Part shown: piece by piece, positions 13,101 through 23,275 of the stretch
Layout: every line of letters begins with the position of its first letter
Position numbering within the stretch: position 1 is the first letter of the stretch
Source: Haliclystus octoradiatus
Taxonomy: Eukaryota; Cnidaria; Staurozoa; Stauromedusae; Haliclystidae
NCBI GenBank assembly: GCA_916610825.1
Contig: OU744454.1
Location: forward strand, 10,977,178 to 11,041,177
Length of the DNA: 64,000 nucleotides
Reading direction: 5' to 3'
Position numbers and translations under genes: made by a program
Notes under the pieces: model-generated
The model's database searches: none
Seen by the model: only the letters and a program-made list of their open reading frames with translations
What the model was told of the DNA's origin: nothing

Positions 13101-14727
13101 TCTTTCTTTTCCATGGAAAATATGTAAAAAGATTTACTGTTTTATCATGAATTTTTATGAGAATGACCACAAAAGTAAATAAAAGCTATGAAAAATTTCA
13201 CTTGATGTAATCACTCGGAAAACTTTGGAAGCAATTATTTGAATCCTGGAAGCAAAAATATTTTATTGGACCCTGGCTCTATGGTTATGATTGCTGACTA
13301 ATTAGGCAGTTCATTGTTTGTATATTGGTCTGAGCTGTCATTGTATACGCACAGCAGTCCTGTGAAGAAATGCTTGTAACTTATCAGTTTTTTGACTAGA
13401 AGATTTCGTTTCTTTGGCTATGAAGCAAAAAGCTTTGTCAGAGAGTTAAGTTTTCTCATGAATAAGGAATTTGATGATCCAAGTATTTTAAACAACTGCT
13501 CTAAAAATTCAGCATGGCAATTCAGAGGGGTAATGCTCTAAGTGTTATGTATACTTTTGAATTTCCCCAAAATCTTATTGATTGCTAGAGCTAGTTAGTT
13601 ATTTGTAATTTTTTAAAAGTATATATTTTGTTCATGTAGTTAGTCTGTTTAAAGATTATAGGCTATGATATGAGAGAATATAAAATGAAAAAGATGATGA
13701 AAATGAAAATGATGACGTGTGCTCATGTCCTTGACATGTTTCAATTTTTTCCATTTGAAAACGCCTTGAATGCTAGATCCAGATTCCGTTAGTTGCACTG
13801 ATTTGATGCTTGAATGGCATCTACTGAAATCGTTCCGAACATGATCAAATCAAATGTGGAATGAATAAAATGGAATGGAATAAAATTAATTAAAAGCCAC
13901 TTTGAACGCACTTGAATTCTTGAATTCGATCTATTCAGAATCTATTGGGATTGAGCGTATGGCGTATGGATGATCCAGTCCTATCTTGGCAGGGTTGTGA
14001 TGACGCTAGCTTTCGGAAGCATCAATGGTTATGACTTCATGAAGGACATGTTTTTGACTTTCTCCAATGTTGTATACATACAACAGTGGAATTATCTAAA
14101 ATGGTTTTAATATTTTCTGATCAATCCATGTCTAATAAGATTGAATAACTGTCTACTGATTTTAATAGTATAATAAATGCTAATCAAATAGCAACAATTC
14201 GAATAATACTTTTCAAAAGTAGGCCTAAACATTCAACAAATGTTTTCATCATTCGATCTTGTTTTGAATAGTGTAAAGTTAATTTAAACAGCAAAACAAA
14301 ATGGGTTTGATAAAACAAATAATACTGTGTATTTTGTAATCTTTTAAAATCTTTTTATATACTGCAAAACCATCATTCTACCACTGCAATAACAACATTT
14401 TATTTTTGCGTGAATCGTTTTTCTTCGGACAAAAATAAAATGGCGACTATGAAAATTCAAACTGAGTTGATAACTTAAAAGTGAGGCTAATTCTCTGTTT
14501 GCCACACCCATCTCAGGGCCCTCTGGAGAGAGAGTGCTTAGGGGCCCTGAAATGTTAATCCGGCGCTGATTTAAACAATTAAAATTTAATTTTTTTAGGT
14601 TGGTGCTGCTATATCAATGACTTATACAACAGGACAGCCAATTGTCTTTGTTGGGACGGGTCAAACATATACAGATTTACGAAGTTTAAATGTGAAAGCA
14701 GTTGTACAAGCTTTATTAAAGAAATAA
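1118..14727 (+). CDS. SRPRA: Signal recognition particle receptor alpha subunit (SRPRA), C-terminal ten exons; 5' end outside window
   Basis: SRPRA is the ER-membrane receptor GTPase that docks ribosome-SRP complexes and hands nascent chains to the translocon. Exons: 1118-1301, 1775-1952, 3311-3447, 4727-4851, 6780-6866, 9062-9234, 10184-10397, 12229-12314, 12745-12921, 14599-14727. Every junction is GT-AG and the phases agree, giving 495 codons plus TAA at 14725. The first two bases complete a codon begun upstream. In order: a charged linker (exons 1-3), an N-domain helical bundle ([20 protein letters not shown]), the P-loop [36 protein letters not shown] and the terminal [13 protein letters not shown]. 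From memory of vertebrate SRPRA (about 638 residues), roughly 140 residues of the N-terminal SRX domain, which binds the beta subunit, are missing. They are not in 1-1117, so they must lie to the left. Confidence in identity is very high; each exon edge is inferred from splice signals and homology. Confidence 0.97.
2650..3057. mobile_element. MITE with about 38-bp terminal inverted repeats
   Basis: The left end (GACTTTTTATTTCGCCAACA) is mirrored at the right end (TGTTGGCGAAAATAAAAAAG). The outermost bases are also inverted (GCCCCGACC / GGCCGGGGC). Internal pieces repeat the same motif near 2848-2880. No ORF spans it, so it is non-autonomous. It sits in the second visible SRPRA intron. Confidence 0.8.
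3511..3728. mobile_element. AGTTCATGAACT-rich MITE, copy in SRPRA intron
   Basis: Ends are CCCCTGCGAAAACAG and TGTTTTTTGCAGGGG. The interior is mostly copies of GTTCATGAAC/TGAACTGTTC and can fold on itself. The same ends and core recur at 51243-51436 with the same internal phrase (AAATGGCCCCAAATTTTC), so this is a defined family. No coding capacity. Confidence 0.85.
4133..4326. repeat. Dispersed short repeat with inverted ends
   Basis: The left end (AGGGTTGGGTCAAGCAAA) is mirrored by the right end (TTTGCTAGACCCTA). The interior carries the TTCTGGAATCTAGG phrase seen in other copies. It contains a run of 14 C followed by GGGG near 4288-4305. Confidence 0.6.
4596..4702. mobile_element. Pogo/Tigger-like MITE, short form, 24 bp before an SRPRA exon
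   Basis: The element is bounded by TA and begins CAGTGAAACCTGTATATAAC. It ends ACAGGTTTGACTG-TA. CAG termini and TA target duplications are hallmarks of the pogo branch of Tc1/mariner elements. The interior has the family's paired phrases (GACCACTATAGACAGGTGGCC). It ends 24 bases upstream of the exon at 4727. Confidence 0.85.
4963..5990. mobile_element. Second TA-flanked element of about 1 kb, nested in the MITE
   Basis: It begins TA-CAGTCGAACTCGGTTAAT and ends ATTAACCGAGTTCGACTG-TA, a near-perfect terminal inverted repeat of about 24 bp. The subterminal motif GGATATTA(A/T)(A/C)CGA is repeated several times near both ends. No transposase ORF is visible, so it is a non-autonomous pogo-like element. 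Confidence 0.85.
5598..5804. mobile_element. TTAA-flanked MITE (piggyBac-type target site), innermost of three nested elements
   Basis: TTAA at both ends bounds AGGAGCAAAAATGACCGGC and its inverted partner GCCGGTCAATTTTGCCCCT. TTAA duplication is typical of piggyBac-superfamily insertion. A related copy with TTAA flanks is at 63390-63557 and a decayed one near 49035-49260. Confidence 0.85.
8115..8380. mobile_element. Fold-back element with CCATAGTGGAAT ends
   Basis: CCATAGTGGAAT at 8115 is inverted as ATTCCACTATGG ending at 8380. Just inside the left end is a CCCCTGCGAAAAAAAT/GTTCATGAAC segment like the AGTTCATGAACT family, so this may be a diverged or composite copy. Confidence 0.55.
9062..9234 (+). 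CDS. SRPRA: SRPRA exon carrying the GTPase P-loop (G1)
   Basis: This exon joins the N domain to the G domain. It encodes [15 protein letters not shown], then RRIDVLRDI, then [18 protein letters not shown]. The GxxGxGKST loop binds the GTP phosphates. The exon ends in phase 0 at AAG before GTGCGT. The intron before it (6867-9061) is the longest but one in the gene. Confidence 0.95.
9843..10122. repeat. Diverged AGTTCATGAACT element
   Basis: At least ten degenerate GTTCATGAAC palindromes occur, and the right end is TTTTTTCGCAGAGG, matching the family terminus. It lies in the intron before the SRPRA exon at 10184. Confidence 0.7.
10555..10790. repeat. Degenerate AGTTCATGAACT repeat block
   Basis: Scattered GTTCATGAA and TTCATGAACT motifs lie between the SRPRA exons at 10397 and 12229. 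Ends are not clear. A further weak patch lies near 11320-11420. Confidence 0.5.
10810..11170 (+). repeat. tRNA-derived SINE, copy 1
   Basis: The head reads GGATTAGCTTAGATGGCAGA (A-box-like) followed by GTGGCTCAAATCCCCC (B-box-like). A body containing GCGTCGCATCGTTGCGCATT and a 3' hairpin (CTAGAAATAGAGG region) ends in GGTAGGGCGACACC. It aligns along its whole length with 59290-59652 (+) and 46915-47256 (-). Confidence 0.85.
11432..11612. mobile_element. Pogo/Tigger-like MITE, full-length uninterrupted copy
   Basis: TA-bounded: starts CAGTCAAACCTGTTTTAATG and ends ACAGGTTTCACTG-TA, about 180 bp. It serves as the reference for the interrupted copy at 4884-6072. Confidence 0.85.
11914..12093. 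mobile_element. Pogo/Tigger-like MITE
   Basis: Same family and length as 11432-11612 but more diverged (CTGTCAAACCAG start, GGTTCCATTGTA end). It lies 135 bp before the SRPRA exon at 12229. Confidence 0.75.
12641..12720 (+). repeat. 16-bp minisatellite, five units, next to a splice acceptor
   Basis: Five units of ACAGGTGGTTGTTAAT run head to tail, four identical and one with a single T-to-C change. The array stops 24 bases before the SRPRA exon at 12745. The unit resembles the inner arm of the local pogo-like MITEs (ACAGGTGG), a possible origin. Confidence 0.9.
12996..13276. repeat. Dispersed element spanning the left duplication breakpoint
   Basis: It begins near GGGGATTCCGGAACTGAGAG and ends near TTTTATTGGACCCTGG. 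A second copy at about 53620-53882 shares the order and wording of the interior. The duplication breakpoint at 13222 falls inside it, so unit 2 starts with only its last part. Confidence 0.55.
14599..14727 (+). CDS. SRPRA: SRPRA terminal exon, functional copy
   Basis: The exon encodes [27 protein letters not shown] and ends LKK-TAA, which matches the end of the SRP GTPase domain including the G5-like GTGQ. A pyrimidine-rich acceptor (TTTTTTAG) precedes it. It lies within duplication unit 1 and has an intact copy of the frame, unlike its duplicate at 21660-21788. Confidence 0.96.
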   Translation, partial: VGAAISMTYTTGQPIVFVGTGQTYTDLRSLNVKAVVQALLKK

Positions 14728-16256
14728 CAAATATAATATAATTAATTATGATGGGTATAATAATAAAGTGAGAGTAATATGAATTATTAAAATATGAATA
14801 ATGATGCATGATGGCAACAATTTTGTAATTATGATGATATAAACATGAATTTATCTATGAAAGATGATGAAAATGTATTTTTTGTATTTTTCTTTTTGTT
14901 CAAAAATTCTTGTTGTTGCATTATGAGTTTGATAATGAAATTTATGAGATGACGGTGAAATATCAAATACAGTCTTTTTTGAGAACATTTTCATCATTTT
15001 CTCAAAGCTTTAAATTTACTAATAATCTCTGTCCCATGGGGGCGGTACATCGGTTATTTTCGTACGGGCATGAGACATTTTGTGAATTTTATTAGCATTC
15101 AAAAATTGCAGGTTTTGCTGGAAACGAGACAGCAAACTTGCCGAAATTCCAGTTGGGTGCCTCACATCAACAATCTGGGCACCTCATAATATGAAACTTG
15201 CATAATAATGGATTCGACACTGAATGCCAGAAATTTCATAGCAGGTAGTCAAAACTGAACTTTTGATAACGCAAAATTGCCAGGATCATGCCGAAAGAGT
15301 TTGAAATCCTTACATAGCATGGAAGTACCCCCAACCCCCGGGGTCTCGATGTTAACTTTCTGTAAAATTTTCTATTACAAATTTTCTATCTTGAGCCGTT
15401 AAATTCTAAAATGTATTCTCTTGGTCATAAACAACTTGATTCTACTACAACTTTCATACAGTTAATCAATCAAAAAAGGGCTCAAGAGTAAGCATGTAAA
15501 GTTTCGCCATGGTTTGATGGACATACGACAGGCTGCGCCATACGGCATTATTTAACATCAATTAAATGCAGCTTTCAAAGCTCTGATTCATTCTGATTGG
15601 CTGCATCTTTGGATTGGTTATCTACAGTATTGTAGAGACGATGGAAGTTTCTTTGAACTAATAAGAATTCAAAACTACTAAACTACGCAGTTTACTGTTT
15701 AGGGGTTGTGTGATATAATTTTGTCAATTTGGATTGTTGTGGCTATGTCATTTTGGAGATTTCGCTGCCTGATTGTATTAGTATTCAATGCACCATTAAT
15801 AATTATGATGCTTTCGCCCTACCAGTTTGATTCGCCCCTTTTCTTTTTTGTAGTAATGTTTAATTATTTGTAGTTATGCGGTAGACTGTCCCCATCCGTA
15901 ATAATGTCGTTAAATAAATCCCGATTTGAACAGAAGTTTTATTATGCTAATTAGTTATTCCATATATGAAATATTTAAATTTGTTCATTCGATCTCTTAC
16001 TGCCTGAAGATGATTTTAGAATAAATCAAAACTGCTCCAAAATATTGTGTATTGCTCATATCGCTTTATCAACATCATGAAATTAGACTCAAGTGTATCT
16101 TATTCAACAATAATATAAATACGTGAAATAAATCAGATTATTTAAGTGAAAGTGCTTCAGGTATAAACAATCTAAATGTTTCGTCAAATTACTTATTGAC
16201 ATGTTGAATAATTTCATCCAGATTACATAAACATGCAGTTTAGTGGTATAAAGAAT
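14728..16256. other. SRPRA 3' flank inside duplication unit 1
   Basis: Beyond the polyadenylation signal no coding region is supported. The same sequence recurs at about 21789-23275 with scattered substitutions and small indels. Confidence 0.5.
14763..14768 (+). promoter_or_regulatory. Candidate SRPRA polyadenylation signal
   Basis: AATAAA lies 36 bases after the SRPRA stop codon, which would give a very short 3' UTR. It is also present in the duplicated copy near 21824. No transcript evidence is available from sequence. Confidence 0.45.
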
Positions 16257-16727
16257 TTAATCTTTTATGCTGAAAAGTGCTTCAAATACAGTTATCCCAG
16301 AATTTGAACTCTCGTATACATTCCTGAAGTCATCCCGATACCAAAACGAATAGATTGAACCATGAACCAAATGGAAAAACTCTGTAGTAGCTAGGTATGA
16401 TGTTGTGTTACCATCTCCTTCGTAATCGTTGAATTCAGATTCAGAGACAATAATATCACCACGAAAGCCTTTCACCAAAAGAATAAAGCTAGGAAAAGTA
16501 TAAGGTGGCGAGTAACATCCGAACGGCATTGGATTATTATCGCAAGACACATTACCATCCTTATGAATTAGTTTGATCTTGTAAAAGCCAGTAGGTAATA
16601 AGAATGTAAATGAACCAGGTGTTTCATCTTTACTTCCAACTTCGATAACCATGGGTGTACCTCTCACATAACCTATGTATGTAGTTGAATAAACGATATA
16701 AGAATAGTGGTTTATGCCATTTTGCAA
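16257..16727 (-). CDS. Unrecognised secreted-protein gene, copy A, terminal exon
   Basis: An open frame of about 156 codons reads leftward and ends TTCAGCATAAAAGATTAA. Upstream, the frame stays open to a candidate acceptor (a C-rich tract then CAG near 16750), suggesting the exon starts about 22 bases before the listed edge. Features include a cysteine-containing loop (NVSCDNNPMPFGCYS), likely N-glycosylation sites (NVS, NTT) and no membrane segment. Copy B at 23276-23755 differs by substitutions plus indels of 6 and 3 bases only, so the frame appears to have been kept by selection. No family is recognised. It is probably the 3' part of the gene whose signal-peptide exon is at 18770-19090. 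The phases do not join directly (0 versus one base needed), so at least one further exon is expected between them. Confidence 0.65.
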   Translation of the reverse strand: MQNGINHYSYIVYSTTYIGYVRGTPMVIEVGSKDETPGSFTFLLPTGFYKIKLIHKDGNVSCDNNPMPFGCYSPPYTFPSFILLVKGFRGDIIVSESEFNDYEGDGNTTSYLATTEFFHLVHGSIYSFWYRDDFRNVYESSNSGITVFEALFSIKD

Positions 16728-18154
16728 GGAGCAATAAGCAGATTCCCTGGGGTGGGGGGCAAACGAAAATTCAAAGGGGTTGCAAATTTGAATTCAGACT
16801 TTTGCCCTCAAAAGTTCTGTTCTTCCAAAATTGATACCTCCAATGTTTTAATTAGGACAAAACGTATACCCCCAAATACTTTGAAAATTGATTGCACTTC
16901 CATGACTTTGGATCGAAAGATTTTGCTCAATGAAAACAATAACTAGAATATTTTGAAGAAAATTTTAAATTGGTACCCCGAAATTTCCAAAGACCATCAA
17001 AAGAAACCCTCAATCTCTACCCCCCGTGGGTGGATTCCACTATAGCAACAATCAATCTGAGGTCAAAGAAGGCAGCTTTGCCATTTGATTTTACCTTCAA
17101 AAATATTTTCCAGTAAACAATTTGTCTATGAACTTTCTGCGATAATATAATTTGATAGCAGCATGAGAAATTTTCAAAACTAAAATCTTTCTGGAAATAT
17201 ACTGGATTGACCTGGGTACTAATTCGGGCACAATTTAGTAACTTTCAGAATTTTGGCTCTTTATAAAGAGGTTTCGAACAGAAGATACCATTCTGAAGAA
17301 ATAACTAAGAAATAGCGCCACCCTCGATATGTTGAAATCAATTTGGCAGATTACAGGGAACTTGGTGGTTAATAGATATGATGGATAGAAATTAAAGTCT
17401 ATTGATGTATCACATATTGGAGTGAAAAAAGTATTAGATTTGTATGGTGTTGCCATGACAGCATTTGAGCAGTATAAAATTTCATGTTAGGTTACAAACT
17501 CAAAAAGTTCATTTGAGCTCCCCATTCATTTTCTTATCCAGGAAAAATGGATTTCTGAACGTCATATATTACATTCTGTGTTCTGGTAGCCTTTTATTAA
17601 AGTTTCTTGTGATTCTCAATACGATTTCTGATGTTTACAATATAGAGTAGGTCAAAGACTCATACTGTGGATATTATCTAAATTTGTATATAGGTTTTAT
17701 CTCAAGAAATTTCTACATTCTTTAACAACGTGCAAGATTCTAGCAGTTTCAGCAAGCTAATCTAATTTCTAATAGACTCAACATTTTAGGTCAATAATAT
17801 GTACATTAATGCGAGACTCTTATTTTTACCTGTCCACCAAATTTGAGGCTGCTGATTCTAAAATATCAAAAATATTATTAATTGTATTGTAAAAATTGAA
17901 TCTACCTATTGAAAATTGAAAAATTATGGATTAGATCTATTAATGCGACCTCGAAGCTACAATAAAAATAAATGCTAGCGGGACGAGATCATGCAGTGAA
18001 GAGCATTTAATATCTTTGCTCGAAGTGAAGTACGTTTAATTTATTACTTTATTACCTACTGAGATATGTTGGTGAATTAATAAGATGATTGATTCAGAAT
18101 ATGGAATATGCAAAATTATACTTGGCAACTCAAGTATATGGACACTGGTTTAAA

Positions 18155-18529
18155 ATCATACGAACACAAAAATTAATCCGTAATATGGCTTACTGAAACA
18201 TTTTTGCTAACCTAAATAATTCTTGGCAATTTTGGGATATGGTCTCCAGCAAAATTTAAAATTTGGGGGTGCTAGCGGAATCATATTTCCGAGATGGTAC
18301 GTACACCCCCGTACAAACAGTATCGAAGTACCCATAACGGGTTCAGAAAAAGATATGTATTAATCGGGGTACGTATTCATGTCTAATTGCTTGCATCCAT
18401 TGCGCAGTAACTTGAGTAGATAATAACGGAATGATGATAATCACGAAAATGATTTCTTTAGTAAAACCATAACAGCCTGCTAAACATATTACGTCGTTCT
18501 GTAGCCGGAACGGAGTCGGAAAGTTTGAT
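18155..18529. other. Unit-1-specific segment
   Basis: It has no counterpart in unit 2, where 25180-33759 occupies the same place. It contains inverted GGTACGTACACCCCCGTAC-like phrases near 18296-18315. A 72-codon leftward ORF here is not supported by any other evidence. Confidence 0.45.
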
Positions 18530-18769
18530 TGGAAAGACGAAGTTCTGTGGACGCTATACAATACGTCGTTACGACCAAATTTTCCGACCCTGTTTTGACT
18601 AATTTCCGACCGAATTTCAACGCATTTCTGTCCAAATTTCGACCAAAATCATAAATTTTAGATCAAATTTCGACCTAATTCTTCCAAATTCAGAATAACT
18701 TTGAATAAAATATGTAGAAGTTACCAATAATTAAAGCTAAGATATATAGGTAAGATATATGGTATATAC

Positions 18770-19090
18770 CTTTTTAATCAACTTTCCAAAGAAAGTGGAA
18801 TTCTGTTGGATACGTAAATCACCAGTATTATCCCGATGATCAAAGAATTGGATTATTACATTCTCGTTTAATTTGTTTCTAACCAAATTGATTCCCAGAC
18901 ATTTGTCATCCAAATCACAGTACACAATACTATTGAGTGTAGTTGACGAGTCAATTTCACGATATGGGTTGCCAATCAATGCGAATCCCTCTTGCTTTTT
19001 GTATTTTCCTAATGTCATGGAATTCGTTAATGAGCTTCCTTGATCTGGTAAAATGAAAACTATGAGAGCGAATAATATTTGATGAAACAT
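18770..19090 (-). CDS. Secreted-protein gene, copy A, signal-peptide exon with PAN/apple-like segment
   Basis: ATG at 19090 opens a hydrophobic leader (MFHQILFALIVFILPDQGSS) followed by about 85 residues with YREIDSSTTLNSIVYC and CDLDDKCLGINL. That two-cysteine spacing with a following G-x-N resembles PAN/apple modules, but the match is by eye and weak. The exon ends in phase 0 at AAAAAG before GTATATA (107 codons). The duplicate at 34044-34361 has the same architecture and 106 codons, again with no frameshift. Confidence 0.65.
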
Positions 19091-20340
19091 CTTCGTAACC
19101 TGTTGTCCCTTCTTCGTAACTTTCGTCGAATAATTTCACCAAAATGTTTGCAAGGATTCTTCAACAAGTAAACCTATACTATTTCAGTACCAAAGTACAT
19201 GCATTCAAAATATTTACAAAGTTCGTCAATAATTCAGAAGAGATGCATTTATCATGCAAAGAGAACTCAACGAAAATAATCAGTAACTGTCAATCATTAG
19301 AAATTTCTCTTTAATTAATTAAAATCTGAAGATTTCATAAATGCAATTAACGACAGCTGTCAACCAACATAAAAATGCTTAGTAAGTTATTGAACGAGGC
19401 TGCGTGTAATATTCACTATGCATCAAACTGAGGTCGAAGTTAATTGATAAAGCAAAGATTAAAGCAGATAACTTCTTTTCTATTTTTCGTTTTATTTGAA
19501 AAGCTCGCGGTAGATTTGACTTAAATGTACTGAATGTACAAAGGTACCATATGCAAGAAGAACTTGAACATCGGCTGTAACAGAATCTAAACGTCTGTGT
19601 TTCTAGATGACATCACTAAATCTTAACAAAAGGGCCTGGGGCTAATTGAGGTACATACTTTTCCATAATAATTTTTTGGGAATTTAGTGACTAATTGGTA
19701 CCAAATCATTTCAGTGCCGTTGCATACTATAGTTTAAAAAGGTCATATTTTGGGTGAAAGATTTGACAACTATTCTATGAAAGACTAGGCAATGCATTGC
19801 TAATCCAGAAACTAAACTTCATTAGCGTCACGGGGACTTTTTGTTTTATTTAATTTAATATGTACCTAGGAATTTTCTATTAATTATATATAGCAAAGTT
19901 CTGATAGAATAACGATGATCAGCATTTTAAATATATATATTTAGTCAAATTTTCAAATTTATTTATTTTATCAAGTAAAATTAGTTTAGACTTTGAACAT
20001 GCAAATTACAGTAAAATATGGACACAGTAAAACAATTGATTAAAAATTAGAAAGAAAAACAAATTATTGTAATTTTTGCTGATTCGCTTTTCAAGGCATT
20101 TGGCTGCCTGTTTGAAATGTCTTCCAATTAATTTGAATGTCTAATTGATGCTGATGAAAATCTTTCTTGAGTTAATCTTACTGTACTTGATATTACCATA
20201 TGACAAACCAATAAAGTGTTCAAGGGGATCTAGAGAATCAGATGTATGATGTATATAGTAGATGTTTACAGGATCAGAAGTCAATCTCAGACTCCCCTTG
20301 CAAGAGTAAATGGTATTTCCCATATTTGAACAGGACTTGG
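19091..20340. other. 5' flank of secreted-protein gene copy A
   Basis: Probable promoter-side region of the leftward gene. It is repeated at 34362-35581 with substitutions and small indels. No further coding region is supported. Confidence 0.45.
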
Positions 20341-20857
20341 ACTTTGGAAGCAATTATTTGAATCCTGGAAGCAAAAATATTTTATTGGACCCTGGCTCTA
20401 TGGTTATGATTGCTGACTAATTAGGCAGTTCATGGTTTGTACATTGGTCTGAGCTGTCATTGTTTGTACATTGGTCTGTAGTGCATATGTCCTTGACATG
20501 TTTCAATTTAATCCCTTTGAAAACGCCTTGAACGCTAGTTCCAGATTCCGTTAGTTGCAGGGATTTGATGCTTGAATGGCATCTACTGAAATCGTTCCGA
20601 ATATGATCAAATCAAATGTGGAATGAATAAAATGGAATAAAATTAATTAAAAGCCGCTTTGAACGCGCTTGAATTCTTGAATTCGATCTATTCAGAATCT
20701 ATTGGGATTGGGCGTATGGCGTATGGATGATCCAGTCCTATCTTGGCAGGGTTGTGGTGACGCTAGCTTTCGGAAGCATCGATGGTTATGACTTCATGAA
20801 GGACATGTTTTTGACTTTCTTCAATGTTGTATACATACAACAGTGGAATTATCTAAA

Positions 20858-21209
20858 ATGGTTTTAATATTTTCTGATCAATCCATTCCCAATGAGATTT
20901 ATTGTTAATCTTATATGCGGATTTAAACTTTAAAATGTTTGTAATATATTCAGATCAATTCATTGCTAATGAAATTATATCTTAATCTTAAATGTGGATT
21001 TAAATTTTAAAATGGTTGTAATATGTTCTGATCAATCCATTCCCAATGAGATTTATTCTTAATCTTAAATGATAATTTAAATTTTAAAATGGTTGTAATA
21101 TTTTCTGATCAATTCATTTCTAATGAGATTTATTCTTAATCTTAAATGCGGATTTAAACTTTAAAATGGTTTTAATATTTTCTGATCAATTCATTTCTAA
21201 TGAGATTGA
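20858..21209. repeat. About 80-bp tandem repeat, unit 2 only
   Basis: Roughly four to five units share TCTGATCAAT(T/C)CATT..AATGAGATT and CTTTAAAATGGTT. Unit 1 has a single copy at about 14100-14150, so this is a local expansion after duplication, or a contraction in unit 1. Confidence 0.8.
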
Positions 21210-21659
21210 ATAACTGTCTACTGATTTTAATAGTATAATAAATGCTAATCGAATAGCAACAATTCGAATAATACTTTTCAAAAGTAGGCCTAAACATTCA
21301 ACAAATGTTTCATCATTCGATCTTGTTTTGAATAGTGTAAAGTTAATTTAAACAGCAAAACAAAATGGGTTTGATAAAACAAATAATACTGTGTCTTTTG
21401 TAATCTTTTAAATCTTTTTATATACTGCAAAACCATCATTCTACTACTGCAATAACAACATTTTATTTTTGCGTGAATCGTTTTTCTTCTGGACAAAAAT
21501 AAAATGGCGACTATGAAAATTCAAACTGAGATAATAACTTAAAAATGAGGCTAATTCTATGTTTGCCACACCCATCTCAGAGCCCTTTGGAGAGAGGCTT
21601 AGGGGCCCTGAAATGTTAATCCGGCGCTGATTTAAAAAATTAAAATTTAATTTTTTTAG

Positions 21660-21788
21660 GTTGGTGCTGCTATATCAATGACTTATACAACATGACAGCC
21701 AATTGTTTTTGTTGGGACGGGTCAAACATATACAGATTTACGAAGTTTAAATGTGAAAGCAGTTGTACAAGCTTTATTAAAGAAATAA
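21660..21788 (+). pseudogene. Duplicated SRPRA terminal exon with premature stop
   Basis: The copy of the last SRPRA exon keeps its acceptor and polyadenylation signal. A glycine codon (GGA in the functional copy) has become TGA at 21693-21695, the 12th codon of the exon. No other SRPRA exon accompanies it. One other change is visible in the next codons (GTC to GTT). If ever spliced in place of 14599-14727, it would truncate the G domain before GTGQ. Confidence 0.93.
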
Positions 21789-23275
21789 CAAATATATTAT
21801 AATTAATTATGATGGGTATAATAATAAAGTGAGAGTAATATGAATTATTAAAATATGAATAATGATGCATGATGGCAACAGTTTTGTAATTATGATGATA
21901 TAAACATGAATTTATCTATGAAAGATGATGAAAATGTGTTTTTTGTATTTTTCTTTTGTTCAAAAATTCTTGTTGTTGCATTTTGAGTTTGATAATGAAA
22001 TTTATGAGATGACGGTGAAATATCAAATACAGTCTTTTTTGAGAACATTTTCATCATTTTCTCAAAGCTTTACAATTTACTAATAATCCCTGTCCCATGG
22101 GGGCGGTACATCGGTTACCTTTGTAAGGGGATGGGCCGGATTTTGTGAATTTTATTATTTATATTCCAGTTGGGTGCCTCACATCAACAATCTGGGCACC
22201 TCAAAATATGAATTCTGCATAATAATGGATTCGACACTAAAAGCCGGAAATTTCGTAGCAGGTAGTCAAAACTGAAATTTTGATAGCCCAAAATTGCCAG
22301 GATCATGCCAAAAGGGTATGAAATCCTCAACATAGCATGGAAGTACCCCCAACCCCCGGGGTCTCGATGTTAACTTCCTGTAAAATTTTCTATTACAAAT
22401 TTTCTATCTTGAGCCGTTAAATTCTAAAATGTAATCTCTTGCTCATAAACAACTTGATTCTACTACAACTTTCATACAGTTAATCAATCAAAAAAAGGGC
22501 TCAAGAGTAAGCATGTAAAGTTTGGCCATGGTTTGATGGACATACGACAGGCTGCGCCATACGGCATTATATAACATCAATTAAATGCAGGTTTCAAAGC
22601 TCTGATTCATTCTGATTGGCTGCATCTTTCGATTGGTTATCTACAGTATTGTAGAGACGATGGAAGTTTCTTTGAACTAATAAGAATTCAAAACTACTAA
22701 ACTACGCAGTTTACTGTTTAGGGGTTGTGTGATATAATTTTGTCAATTTGGATTATTGTGGCTATGTCATTTTGGAGATTTCTCTACCTGATTGTATTAG
22801 CATTCAATGCACCATTAATAATTATGCTGCTTTCACCCTACCAGTTTGATTCGCCCCTTTTCTTTTTTGTGGTAATGTTTAATTATTTGTAGTTATGCGG
22901 TAGACTGTCCCCATCCGTAATAATGTCGTTAAATAAATCCCGATTTGAACAGAAGTTTTATTATGCTAATTAGTTATTCCAAATATAAAATATTTAAACT
23001 TGTTCATTCGCTCTCTTACTGCCTGAAGATGATTTTAGAATAAATCAAAACTGCTCCAAAATTTTGTGTATTGCTCATATCGCTTTATCAACATCATGAA
23101 ATTAAACTCAAGTGTATCTTATTCAACAATAATATAAATGCGTGAAATAAATCAGATTATTTAAGTGAAAGTGCTTCAGGTATAAACAATCTAAATGTTT
23201 CGTCAAATTACTTATTGACGTGTTGAATAATTTCATCAAGATTACATAAACATGCAGTTTAGTTGTATAAAGAAG

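Larger units (their letters stand above)
13222..20340. repeat. Tandem segmental duplication, unit 1
   Basis: This unit of about 7.1 kb holds the functional SRPRA terminal exon and the secreted-protein gene copy A. It is highly similar to unit 2 over 13222-13340, 13725-18154 and 18530-20340. Unit-1-specific stretches are about 13345-13725 and 18155-18529. Confidence 0.92.

Noticed and set aside
17235..17456. Leftward ORF as the missing middle exon of secreted gene copy A
   Set aside because: The equivalent in unit 2 has a stop and a frameshift, so the whole ORF is not conserved. A shorter exon inside it cannot be excluded.
18343..18561. Leftward ORF with a hydrophobic stretch as an alternative leader exon
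   Set aside because: It lies mostly in the unit-1-specific segment and has no counterpart in copy B.
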